DNA from: Brasenia schreberi | Lineage: Eukaryota; Streptophyta; Magnoliopsida; Nymphaeales; Cabombaceae | Length of the DNA stretch: 64,000 bases | Direction of reading: 5' to 3' | NCBI GenBank assembly: GCA_036023115.1 | Contig: JAYKKT010000040.1 | Coordinates: 4,303,501-4,367,500, forward strand | In this document: in pieces, positions 1 through 11,235 of the stretch | How positions within the stretch are numbered: position 1 is the first letter of the stretch | How the letters are laid out: the number at the start of each line of letters is the position of its first letter | Position numbers and translations under genes: made by a program | The notes under the pieces: model-generated | What the model was told of the DNA's origin: nothing | What the model saw: the letters and a program-made list of their open reading frames with translations, nothing else | The model's database searches: none

Positions 1-2453
1 TTAGATTTCACATCCCGGTGAACGATCAAGGGGGAGCAATCGTGGTGGAGGTAACAGAGCCCCCTGGCGGCCTCCACCGCGATCTTATACCTCGTCTCCC
101 ACTTCAAATGCTCGCCTTTCTTCCCGTGCACGCAGTCTCCGAGACTCCCGTTGGGCATGAATTCGTAAATGAGGAGATTGGTATCGGCGTTCGAACAGAA
201 TCCGAGCAAACGGACGATGTTTCGGTGCCGGATCCGACCGAGCGTCTTGATCTCGGCCGAGAAGCCGTGGTCGTTGCCATTGCGCTTCCCTATCATGCCA
301 GGCAGCTTCTTGATCGCAACTTCTGTTCCGGTGGGCATGGTCCCGCGGTACACAGTACCGGCGCCGCCCTTGCCGATCACCATGTCGTCCTTTAAGCACT
401 CCAGAACGTCGCGGCAGGTGAAGTCGAGACGCTGGAACGGCGTGAGCTTCCATTCGTGTGACCTGCGAGACCGGCGGGCCGACCACGCCCACAGAAGACA
501 TCCGGCGACAAGGCCGACGACAAGCAATCCTAGGGCGAGAGCGAGTTTGCGGGAGATCAGCGACGGCTTCGAGCGGGAGGAGGTAGCAGGGTCAACGGGG
601 ATGCATGCATCGAGTCGGGGGCTGCAAAGATGAGGGTTTCCTGCGAAGGAACTCTGGTTGAAGTAGGCGAACTGGCCGCCCGGTGGGAGATCGCCGGAGA
701 AATCGTTGAAGGAGAGATCCAACGTTACCAGGCTCCTCATACGGATCATCTCCGGAGGTATCGCACCGGAGAGTCGGTTTCGGGAGACATTAAGGAAACC
801 GAGGTTCGGGATGCTCGAAAGATTGGCCGAAAGTTCGCCCGATAGGTTATTCCCGCTCATGTCAATCGATGTCAAGGATTTGCAGAGCCCGATAGTCGCC
901 GGGATGTCGCCAGAGAGGCCATTGTGGCTCAGGTTTAGCTTTGACAACTGCTTCAAGTTACAGATTTCCGGAGGAATGCTACCGGAGAAACGGTTTCCAT
1001 CAAGGAAGAGAGACTGAAGACGGAAGACGTTGCTAATTTCCGACGGAATCCTTCCGGAGAGCCGGTTGTTGGAAAGGATGAGCACGCTAAGATTCGACGA
1101 CGGTGAGATATCATCCGGAAGCTCGCCGGTGAGGTAATTGTCCGAGAGCTCCACCATATCGACGTGAGGAAGGCTCAGGAAACCGGCGGGAATCGAACCG
1201 TTCAAATAATTCCGCGCGACCCTGACTCGTCTGAGTGATTTGCAGTCACCAAGTGACTCGGGAATCGGCCCAAAGAAGAAGTTATCAAGGAGTATGAGTA
1301 TCTGCAAGTTCCCGCCGGTGCAGAGGCCAGCCGGAATGAGGCCCGTGAAACGGTTCATCGTGAGGTCAAGCTCCACAAGCCGCCCATTCCGCCCAAGTCC
1401 CTCTGGCAACTCGCCGGTGAAGTTGTTCTCCCACAGCTGAAGTACCTCCAGCGACGGAAACTTGGCGACAAACGCCGGAACACTGCCATAAAGCCGGTTT
1501 CGGAAGAGATTGAGCAACGTGAGCCCGCTGAGCTCCCCAAAACTTTCCGGAATCTCGCCGATGAGCTCATTGTTTGACAAGTCGAGAGATTTCAAGCTTG
1601 TCATGCCGGAGAGCTTCGCCGGAATCGGACCAGAGAGACGGTTAAACTGCAAGAACAAGGCATTGAGTGCCTTTAGTCGTCCTAAACTCGCCGGAATCTC
1701 ACCGGAAAGGTTGGACCCTCCCATGTCCAAGCGAACCAGCTTGCTTAACTCGCCAATTTCCGGCGGAATCCCACCCTCAAACTTGTTGTAATATCCTATA
1801 TAGAGCTCCCGAAGGTTCTGCAACCGGCTGAGCTCCGGAGGAACAATGCCAGACAGGTCATTCCCATTGAGACCCAGGAACTCCAAGCTGGTGATCTCCG
1901 TGTACTCCACCGGAATCCCACCAGAGAAGTAGTTTCCGCCGAGAGAAAGGTGACGCAACCGCCGGAGCTCTCCCAATTCCACCGGCAACGGCCCAGTCAA
2001 ATTATTATTATAAATATCAAGCACCTCTAGCTTCGTCATTCCCGCGAACCCCGCCGGGAAACCCCCAACGAAAATATTGTTAGAGAGATTCAAGTAGCGC
2101 AACGACGTCAAGTTCGAAATCTCCGGCGGGATTCTTCCAGTAAGTTTAGCGGAAGCGAGAGTGAGATTAACAAGTCGATCCAAATAACCAATCTCCGGAG
2201 ATAAAAAACCAAACAGAGCCACGTTAGAAACAGCAAGTGCGACCACTCTAGACTCCGAATCACACACCACGCCGGAGAATGAGCAGTGGGACGCCGGCGA
2301 CGAACCGACCCAGTCTCCGAGGCCGGTGCCTCTGGGGCCTACTAGAGACGCCTTGAGCTTGAGTAGAGCCAAGAAATCGCTTGCCGAAGCGAAGAAGACG
2401 GCGAAGATGAACAAGAGGAAAAGCAAGGGGAAGACTTTCATGTCAGACTTCAT
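1..2453 (-). CDS. CLV1: CLAVATA1-type LRR receptor-like kinase, 5' part (runs off window start)
   Basis: Plasma-membrane receptor kinase of the LRR-XI class, the family that perceives CLE peptides and limits stem-cell number in shoot meristems. Read on the minus strand from the ATG at 2453, the frame stays open for 817 codons to base 1. In order: signal peptide (about residues 5-25, after a second in-frame ATG at 2441), N-cap cysteine pair CSFSGVVC (about 56-63), some twenty LRRs of the LxGxIP type including the family marker LYIGYYN, a C-cap cysteine pair, one membrane segment (about 635-660, LALALGLLVVGLVAG), then the kinase: VLECLKDD, glycine loop GKGGAGTVY, AIKK lysine, DHGFSAEIKTLGRIRHRNIV, and HRDVKS at the edge. 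The juxtamembrane VLECLK...IGKGGAG wording is nearer CLV1 than the BAM paralogues (from memory of the families). The rest of the kinase, and the intron common in this family, lie outside. High GC in the exon contrasts with the AT-rich flanks. Confidence 0.93.
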   Translation of the reverse strand, partial: MKSDMKVFPLLFLLFIFAVFFASASDFLALLKLKASLVGPRGTGLGDWVGSSPASHCSFSGVVCDSESRVVALAVSNVALFGFLSPEIGYLDRLVNLTLASAKLTGRIPPEISNLTSLRYLNLSNNIFVGGFPAGFAGMTKLEVLDIYNNNLTGPLPVELGELRRLRHLSLGGNYFSGGIPVEYTEITSLEFLGLNGNDLSGIVPPELSRLQNLRELYIGYYNKFEGGIPPEIGELSKLVRLDMGGSNLSGEIPASLGRLKALNALFLQFNRLSGPIPAKLSGMTSLKSLDLSNNELIGEIPESFGELSGLTLLNLFRNRLYGSVPAFVAKFPSLEVLQLWENNFTGELPEGLGRNGRLVELDLTMNRFTGLIPAGLCTGGNLQILILLDNFFFGPIPESLGDCKSLRRVRVARNYLNGSIPAGFLSLPHVDMVELSDNYLTGELPDDISPSSNLSVLILSNNRLSGRIPSEISNVFRLQSLFLDGNRFSGSIPPEICNLKQLSKLNLSHNGLSGDIPATIGLCKSLTSIDMSGNNLSGELSANLSSIPNLGFLNVSRNRLSGAIPPEMIRMRSLVTLDLSFNDFSGDLPPGGQFAYFNQSSFAGNPHLCSPRLDACIPVDPATSSRSKPSLISRKLALALGLLVVGLVAGCLLWAWSARRSRRSHEWKLTPFQRLDFTCRDVLECLKDDMVIGKGGAGTVYRGTMPTGTEVAIKKLPGMIGKRNGNDHGFSAEIKTLGRIRHRNIVRLLGFCSNADTNLLIYEFMPNGSLGDCVHGKKGEHLKWETRYKIAVEAARGLCYLHHDCSPLIVHRDVKS

Positions 2454-2960
2454 TTCCTACGAATTTCAAATGAGAGAGAGAGACGTGGTGTGAGGGACGT
2501 GGGGATGGAGGAGTGGGTTGATAAAGGTGGTGGTGGTGAGGGAATGAGAATAAGGAATCCTTTTGATGATGGTGGTGGATGTGGGGAGAGAAAGGGAGAG
2601 GGAGAGGGAGAGAAAGAGAGAGAGAGTAGAGTAGGGAGAAAAGGGTCAGTGACGAGTGAGTAAAAGAGTGACCGGAAAAAGAAGAAGAAGAAGAAGAAGG
2701 ATGTGTGTCTGCATGCGCGTTTGTCTCATGCAGACCTGACGCGACGTGGCTGGGTACGGCCACAAACCCAGATGGGTTCCTTGCGGGACGAGCGAAGCCC
2801 ATTAATCGCCGATTAATTCGAGCTAGGCTCGTTTTTGATTGACGGCGTGGGTAACCCGGATTGGATTTGGTTGACGGTGGGAATTTACCACAAGATGGGA
2901 GCAACTCGGGTCGATTGCAACAATGGTTCTGACCGTAACGTTATCCGAAATACTGAAGCC
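2454..2960 (-). promoter_or_regulatory. Probable leader/promoter of the CLV1-type gene
   Basis: The stretch upstream of the kinase start is purine-rich on the plus strand (pyrimidine-rich on the transcribed sense), with a GA tract at about 2579-2635 and a GAA run at 2680-2700. CT-rich leaders are common in plant genes. I see no unambiguous TATA box. ORFs here are low-complexity and not credible as protein. Confidence 0.4.
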
Positions 2961-5858
2961 GTTGAATCGCCTTAGAAATCGGAGGGTGCGGGCCGAGGAA
3001 TTCAACGGGCTCCATTTGAGGAGAGAATGGGATGTGACGGTACGTACAGACCCAGGCGCTCAACTCTTCCTCCCTCTCTCTCTCTCTCCTCTGCGTAGTC
3101 TGAGAGATTGGTCTGACGGCGTAGGGTTTTTGGAGAGTCGCACCCTCTCCTGCAGTCGGGTAGGGCGGGTCATGCCCATCATTGACGTCCTCTCTCTCTC
3201 GCCTCGTCTACCGCAAAACCCAAGCATTCACACCATAAACTCACCTGGCTGCCACTACTCCACTGATAAGAAGCACGTCTTGAGTTCGATTACCGCAGGA
3301 TGCATTCCTTGCTTTGGCTTCCCCCCTTTAAACATAAAAAATACCAATACAATTTTTATAATTTTTTAAAAAATAGCAGCGGACGACACGACACGGGTGT
3401 CCATGTCAATGTGGTCGCGCTTGGGCTTACTGTGACTGACTGTATCGCCAGTGCTACCATTTTACGCTGACTCACCTTTACATACTCCTCTTTAACATTC
3501 GGCTTTCTAGGGCTACCTTTTCCCTCAAAGTCATTTATAAATAATTAGATTTTTTTTCAAAATACCAAAACTTTTCAAGAAAAATCAAATACCACACAAT
3601 TTTTTTTTCATTTGCCCTCAAAAGTTAGCACACAGTGAACCAACTTCATTCAATCCTTGCTTTGGGTAGTAGGCTAGGTTTCACATTATTGACGCCCCAC
3701 GCTGAGACCCGACCCGAATCTATCCAATCATGTCCTTTCGGGTTCAGGAAAATATGAATGTGTTTGGTGGGTATGGCATCGAAAATGATAAATAAATAAA
3801 TACATTTTATATATGTTTTTTTTACTTTTTAAATATTATCTGAAATCATCTGCCTTTTGTTTCCGCAAGTGTTATTTTCGTGTCGTTGATGTGCTCGAAG
3901 CCCGAGAGGGATTACCAAGGCCTTCCTTTTCTTTACTCAGAAAGCGGACAGGAAATGCAAGCGCCTTTTCACCCCCAACAGCCGCCTCCTCGGGAACTGT
4001 GGCCTTCGAAATCACTCGGTTTACACCGAGTGTGGGCGTCAACAGTGCCAGATTTGGTTTTCTTTATGTAGACCCTAGGTGAAGTTGCTACTAACAGTCT
4101 CCAGTTTGGGTCTTATCGGATATATCATGGGCAAAATCATACCGTAGCAGATGTTAATATATATATATATATATATATAAGATGACTTATCAAAATTATG
4201 GATTATATTATAATAAATATAAACATGTTTATTATTTTTCATTTATTGAGTATCATAGTCATATTTATATATATATGACTTCAACTCTATTATATTGGTG
4301 GATGACTCTCAAACTCCACCAGTGATCAGACATATTTTGAAATGATGAAAAGAATACAAAAATAATTTAGTTAGATGGTAAATAGTTTTACATATACTTG
4401 ATTTTTTTGTTATAAATAAATAATCATATTTTTACATGTACTGTTAGTTTTTCTAGTTCTTTTTAGGAATGCAGAGCAAGAGAAAGCTTGGAATTAGACA
4501 TAGCCGGTTTCAAATTGGTTTGAATCGAGTCTTGAACAAAAACCATCCGGTTTCACCGTTTATGAAACTGGAATCAACGATTGCAAACCACCGATTCTAG
4601 TATTTTTTATTTTATAACTTTTAATAATACTTATCAATTCTAAAACCTAAAACCTTACGTGAAACTGAAACGGACAACCATGGCGGATCTACATGGACAG
4701 GTGGGGGGGGGGTGACCGCCTCACTTGAAAATTTGAAATTTTACAGTAAAATCTTCATTTTACGGTGAATATATGGTTGAGATTCATGCTTCACTCATGA
4801 CACGATGAAATATTTACATTCCTCCCTCCAAAATTATTTTCTAGATCCGCCGCTGCCCACAACCAATCAAAGAGAACATGAGAATATGAAAGGTGATTGA
4901 TAAAATAGCTTGGCCTGCATTACTAGTACTATAGTCCCGGCTCCAGTGGCCCATCCCTAGGGTGAGAATTTCCATAGTAAAATGTGGGACTGTGGATCTC
5001 TTTCTCATAGCCTTGCGGCCTAAGACTAAACCATGCCGCGTTCCGAGGCCTCCTTATCAAACAGCCCATGAGAATTAAAGAGGGGTAGCACAAGGATGTT
5101 TATGTATCCGCTCTCAACTATGAGTTTGGGCCGGAACCTTAAGCCCTAGAAAAGCATTTAGAAGAGACCCTGTAATATTGGCAGATCTAAAAACTCTTTT
5201 AGGATGCGACGAATAGCCCTTTGAATGGTTTAGAGCGAGAGCAAACTATGTATTATAACCCATCAATGGGCAGAGAATAAAGCACCAAATTACTATTCCT
5301 CAATAAGACACTATTTTGTATTGAAAGGAAGGATATTCTTCTCTTTTCCATGATAATGAACCTTATTCAACGCGAACATTCGGCGGGCATGAAAGGTCAC
5401 GAGTTCAAGCTTTCCCGTTTTGCATTGTAATCAGGATGGATCCGATTAAGATCCATTCTTTAAGTCCAAATCTAATTTTAGGGTTTGATCACCAAATCCT
5501 GGTTTCAATAAGTTCTTGAATGCCTTTGCTCTAAACTTTTGTGTTAACTTGATCGTGTTTCAACTCTAGGTTTGGTATAAGATTCATAAACCATACCCAA
5601 ATCCATATATTAGTTCTTATGTCTGATCCGATATAACTAATGGATATTTCTTGCTAATTTCTCAGCTTAAGGGTGTTGGTGCTGGCCGGGTTCGAGTAAC
5701 AACCCCTCCTTTAGTAGAACTGGTTCACTTGGAGGTGCACATTAGCCCGTCCTTTATGTCATTTGTAATGATGCCTTTAGACGCTTAGAAGCCCAATCAT
5801 GTTACATTATCTTATGGAATTGAATTTTTTGGTGAAAATATTGAGTCAATCATCAAAA
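2961..5858. other. Spacer without a supported gene
   Basis: AT-rich spacer with a CT-rich patch at about 3070-3215, an (AT)n run at 4157-4180, a GGTTC-rich repeat fragment starting TAGACATAGCCGG at 4494, and a MITE at 4683-4857. The part at 4915-5260 is less AT-rich and looks like degraded older sequence, but I could not assign it to any family. Confidence 0.5.
4683..4857. mobile_element. MITE with GGCGGATCTA-type terminal inverted repeats
   Basis: The left edge reads catggcggatcta and the right edge tagatccgccgctg, an inverted repeat around an AT-rich interior. The flanking 8-mers cggacaac and cccacaac agree at six of eight positions, compatible with a worn 8-bp target duplication of the hAT type. 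A second copy with the same ends lies at 52759-52885, and single ends occur near 39440 and 59285. Confidence 0.55.
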
Positions 5859-5878
5859 TTAAGAGTGATTCAAAATAA

Positions 5879-6082
5879 CAAACAACAACTAAGCCTTTTT
5901 CCATACTAGATGGGGTCGGCTACATGGATTATTTGTTTCCACAAAACCCTATCATAATTTGTAGAATCCATGATAAATAAGTCCGACAAAGTTTTACGTT
6001 GGCTGTCGGAAGCCTAACACAACCCTCGTCCTTTATTGGGGCTTGGGACCGGTCATGCAAGGGATCCCTTACATGTGCGGAG
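5879..6082 (-). mobile_element. Short non-autonomous RTE derivative (both LINE ends, middle missing)
   Basis: A 204-bp insertion flanked by a perfect 20-bp direct repeat (ttaagagtgattcaaaataa at 5859-5878 and 6083-6102). Its left half matches the 3' end of the LINE at 22651-25842 (caacaactaagcc...tactagatggggtcggctacatgga). Its right half matches the same LINE's 5' end (gttttacgttggctgtcgg...ttacatgtgcggagtt). About 3 kb of coding sequence is absent. The same architecture is seen at 15280-15473, so this is probably a mobilised short family, not a one-off deletion. Confidence 0.8.
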
Positions 6083-6691
6083 TTAAGAGTGATTCAAAAT
6101 AATGATGAAATAAATCCCAGCACATGCATGGGGTCATGAGTTCTATCATCAAGGTTTCACATATTGAGGATGCAGTCCTCCCCATAATCGGCCGAGAATA
6201 TAACGATGAACCAAAAATAGATTGGTCCCAAAGTTTCATAACCCACTAGACAAGGGTTGGTCTCGTAGGGAGGTCAAGAGTTCGATACTCAAGTATGTAG
6301 CTGGTAAGGGCCCCCAACATGCCTATCCAAACACAATAACACGAGCTATACATAATTCAAGGCATGTTTGCATGGCCAAGGTTTCTTATATTCCATTCCT
6401 ATTCTTGCACAGTTTGACAATTAAAAAGAGATGTGTGTGTGCATGCGTGTGCACACACACACATTAGAAGCTTTAGTGATGTTGATATTGACCCTTTAGG
6501 TGGTCCAAATTCAGGCAAGTAAAGGCATTTGCTTTATGGATCCAACCCAAATCATTGACCCATATCTATATTGATGCAAGGAATAGGATGCTGTGAAGCA
6601 ACTAGCAAGTCAACTGCTAATAATAAACTATCAGCATTCACCACAAATGGTGGATTTTCCTCACCATATTTAGCTCTTGCTTGCACAACCG

Positions 6692-6795
6692 GAGCATCAC
6701 CTGGCTAGGGGGTCGATCCACAAGTTGAATGTCATGAGTTTGATACCCGGGACGTGCATCTGGCTTGAGCCTCTCCGTTATATCAAAGAAGATAT
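6692..6795 (+). mobile_element. tRNA-derived SINE, family 1
   Basis: Pol III promoter-like boxes in tRNA order: an A-box-like catcacctggctaggg followed about 35 bases later by a B-box-like gagtttgatacccg, then a shared body (catctggcttgagcctctcc) and an A-rich end. The same body occurs at 29077-29182 and 47854-47963 on this strand, and reversed at 29838-29922, 45970-46064, 46155-46250 and 59645-59742. Confidence 0.6.
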
Positions 6796-7239
6796 TTATA
6801 TATTAATTATAAACTACCAAAAAGAAAAATATCGTTTTAAATTTTAAATAATTCAGTGAAATTTCACATACTTTTTAGCATTTGGGTGCTTCTTTATTTG
6901 TACCTACAACAAATTCCAAGAGTAGCATAAGTACTTTTATGGATAGGTTTTGTGGCATTGCAATGATGGAGTCAAAATGCACAGGCTAAAGGAATTTATT
7001 CTCCAAGGACCATGTAGGTAATGGCTGCATATTTCTTTCTCCAAATGGTTTTGGTTGAAGAATCAGCATTCTTCAACAAGTTCCCCAATTGTTTGTTTTT
7101 TATTCAAAGATCAAGGGAACAACAACCAGAGACTTTAGTAGCACCCTCAGTCCCTGGCAGCACACTGAAGTTAGTGATCCCTGGCGGGACTAATGGCGCG
7201 TATGGCCCCGGTGTCATTCATGCAGCGGGAGTCCAGCAT

Positions 7240-7267
7240 GTGCACACACACATATATATACACATAT

Positions 7268-7310
<43 letters not shown>

Positions 7311-7372
7311 CACATATATACATACATATATACATACATACACATATACATACATATATACATATATATACT
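7240..7372. repeat. Compound (CA)/(TA)/(CATA) microsatellite
   Basis: Interrupted runs of CA, TA and CATA units over about 130 bases. ORFs of alternating Tyr/Ile/His/Thr across it are artefacts of the repeat. Confidence 0.9.
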
Positions 7373-7929
7373 GAGAGTTGTTAGACGCTCTCATGTCATA
7401 CTCTATTATACGATCTGTGTCATATGAGTAACCACATAGACGATACAGATAGAGTTTCCCGTCAATGTCGACATAAGGATGAATATCATTTGGATGAATT
7501 AAATGTGATGCAAGATGAGTGTTTTTATCACTACCATTCGATTGTTCACACGAAAAATGATAATAATCAAGCAATGTCTAGCACGAGAGGTTGTCTAACA
7601 ATTCCAACTCTCTCTCTCTATACCTCTAATCCAGCCTGACGATTCGTCTTAACTGAACTGGTCCAGGGACCAACAAAAACTAGCACTGAATTCGAGACCT
7701 CCTGGTTCAGTTAAGGCTCTTCCTCCATTTAACTGAAACCTCAACTAAATTTGACAGTAAAAATGGCTGGTTCCAGTTCCATTTTATAAGTTGTTCTAAT
7801 TCTTCTTCTTTTTCATGTTCTTGTTTCGTTGCACAACACCTACAATGAGTGAAACCATTAGTGCATCGTAAAGGTTTCTCTACAACATCAAGTATTTGAA
7901 CTTCATCTCCTTGAAACTGCATACGTGAT

Positions 7930-8055
7930 TTTTTTTTGTTACAAAGGAAGGTTGAAGCCTAACACATACATGTGCGGAACCCTAAGAGTTGAACTCTCCA
8001 TCTATAGGAAGGTCGTCAGAGAGCCCTACCAGTTGAGCTGACACTCTGGTTGCTA
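7930..8055 (-). mobile_element. tRNA-derived SINE, family 2
   Basis: On the minus strand: an A-box-like gtcagctcaactggtaggg, a B-box-like gagttcaactct, then ttaggcttcaacc and a poly-A stretch (seen as tttttttt near 7927 on plus). The 3' part, gttaggctt...ttgtaacaaaaaaa, recurs at 15868-15986. The tRNA-like part (gagggccctaccaaatgagcc) recurs at 59108-59225. Confidence 0.6.
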
Positions 8056-8165
8056 TATACATAATTTTTATCCTGAGAGACTCAACTGCAACTATAAAGA
8101 GCCCAGTAGCGAACAGGGGTCATATCACAGCAGTAGCATAGTGGGTCCGGTTAGGCCCAATAAGT

Positions 8166-8383
8166 GCGGCCCTCGAGCTGATACAGACTTGCTTGTTTGT
8201 TGTCATCAAACTATGCTTATGCCATATGAAAGGAACAAGCAAACAAGAGAACTGGCTCCATTTTCTTTTAAGGAGCGGCCCTCGAGCTGATACAGACTTG
8301 CTTGTTTGTTGTCATCAAACTATGCTTATGCCACATGAAAGGAACCAACAAACAAGAGAATGGCTCCATTTTCTTTTAAGGAG
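8166..8383. repeat. 109-bp tandem duplication
   Basis: Two nearly identical copies begin at gcggccctcgag, at 8166 and 8275. They differ by a few substitutions and small indels (for example catatgaaagg against cacatgaaagg), so the duplication is recent. No gene is assigned to it. Confidence 0.9.
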
Positions 8384-8920
8384 ATGTTAGGATCTTTCCA
8401 CAATTGTCATGAATCCCAATGCAATTCTAATCGAACTTTTTTTGCTATGATAACTTGTAAAAATAGCACCAATATCTTACTAATGATATCCACAAACTCA
8501 AATACAAATGATCTTAAGATATTCAACAAGCCAAATTACCAAACACTTCATATACAAGCCAAACCAAACAACAAACAAGTCAAGTGAGCATTATTATTAA
8601 TAACACATGTCCTCTAATTATAAAAGTTTTACAAAATCATTAAGAGATAGAGGTTGGGAGAAGCTGCTTTCAACGGCTACACAACTAGCGTAGAGTTCCC
8701 GACGGCTAGTTGGTGTAGCCGTTGGCGAGGGTGGCTGGCCCTTAAGGCTCAGTCTCAATGGGTGGACCTGTTGGGCTCTACTGACCCTGTTTACCTATTA
8801 CAATTTAACAGCATGAATCAAATCCCATGTGAATAATCCCATAAATAAAAAATAAACACAAAAATAGAACACTGAAGAAAAATATTATTCTTTATTTGCT
8901 CCCACTGCACTGCAGTAAAC

Positions 8921-8990
8921 TGCATGACTTGAGCAAGAACCAAATCGCTTTAGAATGCATGACTTGAGCAAGAACCAAATCGCTTTAGAA
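8921..8990. repeat. Perfect 35-bp tandem duplication
   Basis: The unit beginning tgcatgacttgagcaag occurs twice without a mismatch, at 8921-8955 and 8956-8990. An assembly or replication-slippage origin is possible. Confidence 0.92.
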
Positions 8991-9052
8991 AGCAACCTGC
9001 GATTCTTTTCCTTTTATGATACATGAGTTTTTAACCACTACTATTACAAGAG

Positions 9053-9357
9053 ATGTCAAAATGGGCGTGGCCCGAGAAAAATGTAGGCTCGGGCAAGAAT
9101 AAGGACCCAAAACCAAGTTCCAACTGGTTTGGTTCTAGTTTCACTATTTATAAAATCAGAACCGGAACCAAACTAGAGCCTGCATTCCAAACCGTCGGTT
9201 CCGGTCTTTTTAAAAAATTCTTATAATTTTAAATTTTTTAATAAAATTATCGTTTCGGGGCTCAAACCGAAACCACCCCCAAATTGGTGATTCTGAATCC
9301 AGAACCGAACCGGTTCAATTACAGTTCCCTGAACTAACTGAAATGGAACATGTCTAA
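9053..9357. mobile_element. GGTTC-rich repeat, hAT-like MITE relative (degraded)
   Basis: A stretch dense in AACCGG/GGTTCC permutations. It opens with gagatgtcaaaatgggc and closes with gaacatgtcta, resembling the ends of the better preserved element at 28396-28842. Ends are only partly recognisable and I see no clear target duplication. Confidence 0.4.
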
Positions 9358-10360
9358 CTTCAACTATAGAGTATATGTGAATGCTATAAAACACACACAT
9401 TGTACACAGTGCTAAGATTTAATGAAATGACCCAGCAAAGTTTATGACATGATATTTGTTCGGTATGTTCAAATAAAACATGGGCATTGTATATAGTGCT
9501 AAGTTTTGATGAAAGGTACATGATCAAACTTGGGAGTCCTCAGTTCATCTTATAGCGTTGAACACTTGTTTCGGGTCAGCGATGTGGAACCGTATAATCG
9601 AAAGTTCGACACAACAAACCGTCACACCTCTTACCAAGACAATTTAATCCAAATGAAAGTATCACACATGATATGTTTATAAAACCCAGAATGAACTTGA
9701 TCAGGTTGGAGCTGCATAGCTAGTATAGCTGACCAGGTTGGTTAGCATGGGCGAGCTCTCGAGTCGGTGAGTTCGGCAGCTGTGCCACCAAGAGATCGTA
9801 ATAACCACCGTATTCAGTGCAAGTTACTAGAATTTCTACTATATACCAATGTATACACAGTTATATGTATAAATGTATACATGTTTATATATTCATATAA
9901 CTTCTATATATTTGTCTGATTCTTGTCTAGTATGGATTGGGAACTTTTATCCCTTGCCCACCCTGCATTGAATCAGAGATGTTTGGGTTTCCCTTGTACC
10001 CGAACACAAATCCAGTGAAACCGGGCAATACCCAACCCATTCAGGTTGGATCGGGTCGAGTCCCCATCGGTCGGGCCAGCATTTTCATCCCTATGTGGTT
10101 GGTCATTCACGATTCACCTAAGGTTGAAACATAGGGATGTCAATCAGTATGAACCTGAACCTTACATAACTGAATCAATGTTTACCTAGATATAACCGAT
10201 TCTGGGTAAATAGGGGTGGATTATTTCAAACTGTTTGATCCGGTTTTCATACAATTAAGAACCGGAATCAAGTTGGGATCGGGTCAGTCTTCAGTTCGGA
10301 TTCTATGGAGGGTAAAACCAGAACTGGATCGAGTGGGCCCTGGTTTTGATGCCAACCGTT

Positions 10361-10590
10361 TTCTAGCCCAATTTGGTTTTGGTTCAAACCGTCAAACTGG
10401 TTTAGAGCAGGCCTGGTCTAATTTTACCTTAAAAAGAGTATAATTAAACCAGGTTGTGTTCGTGATGACACGAATTTCTAGCCCAATTTGGTTTTGGTTC
10501 AAACAGTCAGGCTGGTTTAGAACTGTCCTTGTCTAATTTTACCTTAAAAAGATTACAATTGAACCAGGTCGTGTTCGTGCTGACACGAAC
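10361..10590. repeat. 115-bp tandem duplication in GGTTC-rich sequence
   Basis: The unit starting ttctagcccaatttgg occurs at 10361 and 10476. Both carry the landmarks ctaattttaccttaaaaaga and gttcgtg.tgacacga, with scattered substitutions. It lies within a larger GGTTC-rich repeat region at about 10205-10600. Confidence 0.85.
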
Positions 10591-10989
10591 AAAGAATTGA
10601 GTCGCGGGAAATGTTTCAACTCGTTCTTTAAGTGGCACGATACGAGACGACCCGAAAACACGAACTCTCGTGCTTGGTTGTTATTGCCAACCGCCTGAGA
10701 AATCCGCGTTCCTTCCCCTTCTCTCTGCAGCTCCCCAGCACCAAGGAAACGCGCAGAGAGCTTAAAGGAATTCTCACAAACGAAACCATAGAAGAAGAAT
10801 CTCTCTCACCGAATTTTCACCTGGGTTCTGGAACAAGAATCTCCAAGAACGAGAATATACGAATCCCACCGACTCTCTCTCATTCGTTAATCGAAATAAC
10901 TCCAGTATCAGTTTCCTCGTTTACATCTAACTCTCCTTTTGTCTTTTCTTCGTCTTATCCTGAATGCAAAATCTTCTCGTCGTCGAGAT

Positions 10990-11235
10990 GCACCCATCAA
11001 TTGATCCACAAAAGGCTCCTTCTTCGACATCTTTTTCTGAGACACACTCACCATTTGACGTCCAAAGGACTCCTTCTTCTTCGATGCACGGCCTAATGGA
11101 CCTCCAAAAGGCCTCTTCTTCTTCTTCTTCCGAGATACATTCACCAATTGATCTCCAAAGCGTTTCATCTTGTTTTTTTTCTTGTTCTACAGATTTACAA
11201 ATTGATCCCCAAAAGGGGTTCTTCTTCTTCTTCTT
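10990..11235 (+). repeat. Degenerate minisatellite, about 40-54-bp units
   Basis: About five imperfect units, each with a (t)gatcYMcaaa(a/g)g-like core followed by a cttcttctt run. In the longest frame they read as IDPQKAPSS, FDVQRTPSS, MDLQKASSS, IDLQSVSS and IDPQKG. Unit length is mostly a multiple of three, which keeps a frame open from about 10964, but I recognise no protein family. A degenerate array keeping an open frame by chance, or the leader of an unknown transcript, both fit. Confidence 0.5.

Noticed and set aside
18..1791. Plus-strand ORFs across the first 2.4 kb
   Set aside because: They are antisense to the receptor kinase, whose frame shows clear LRR and kinase motifs.
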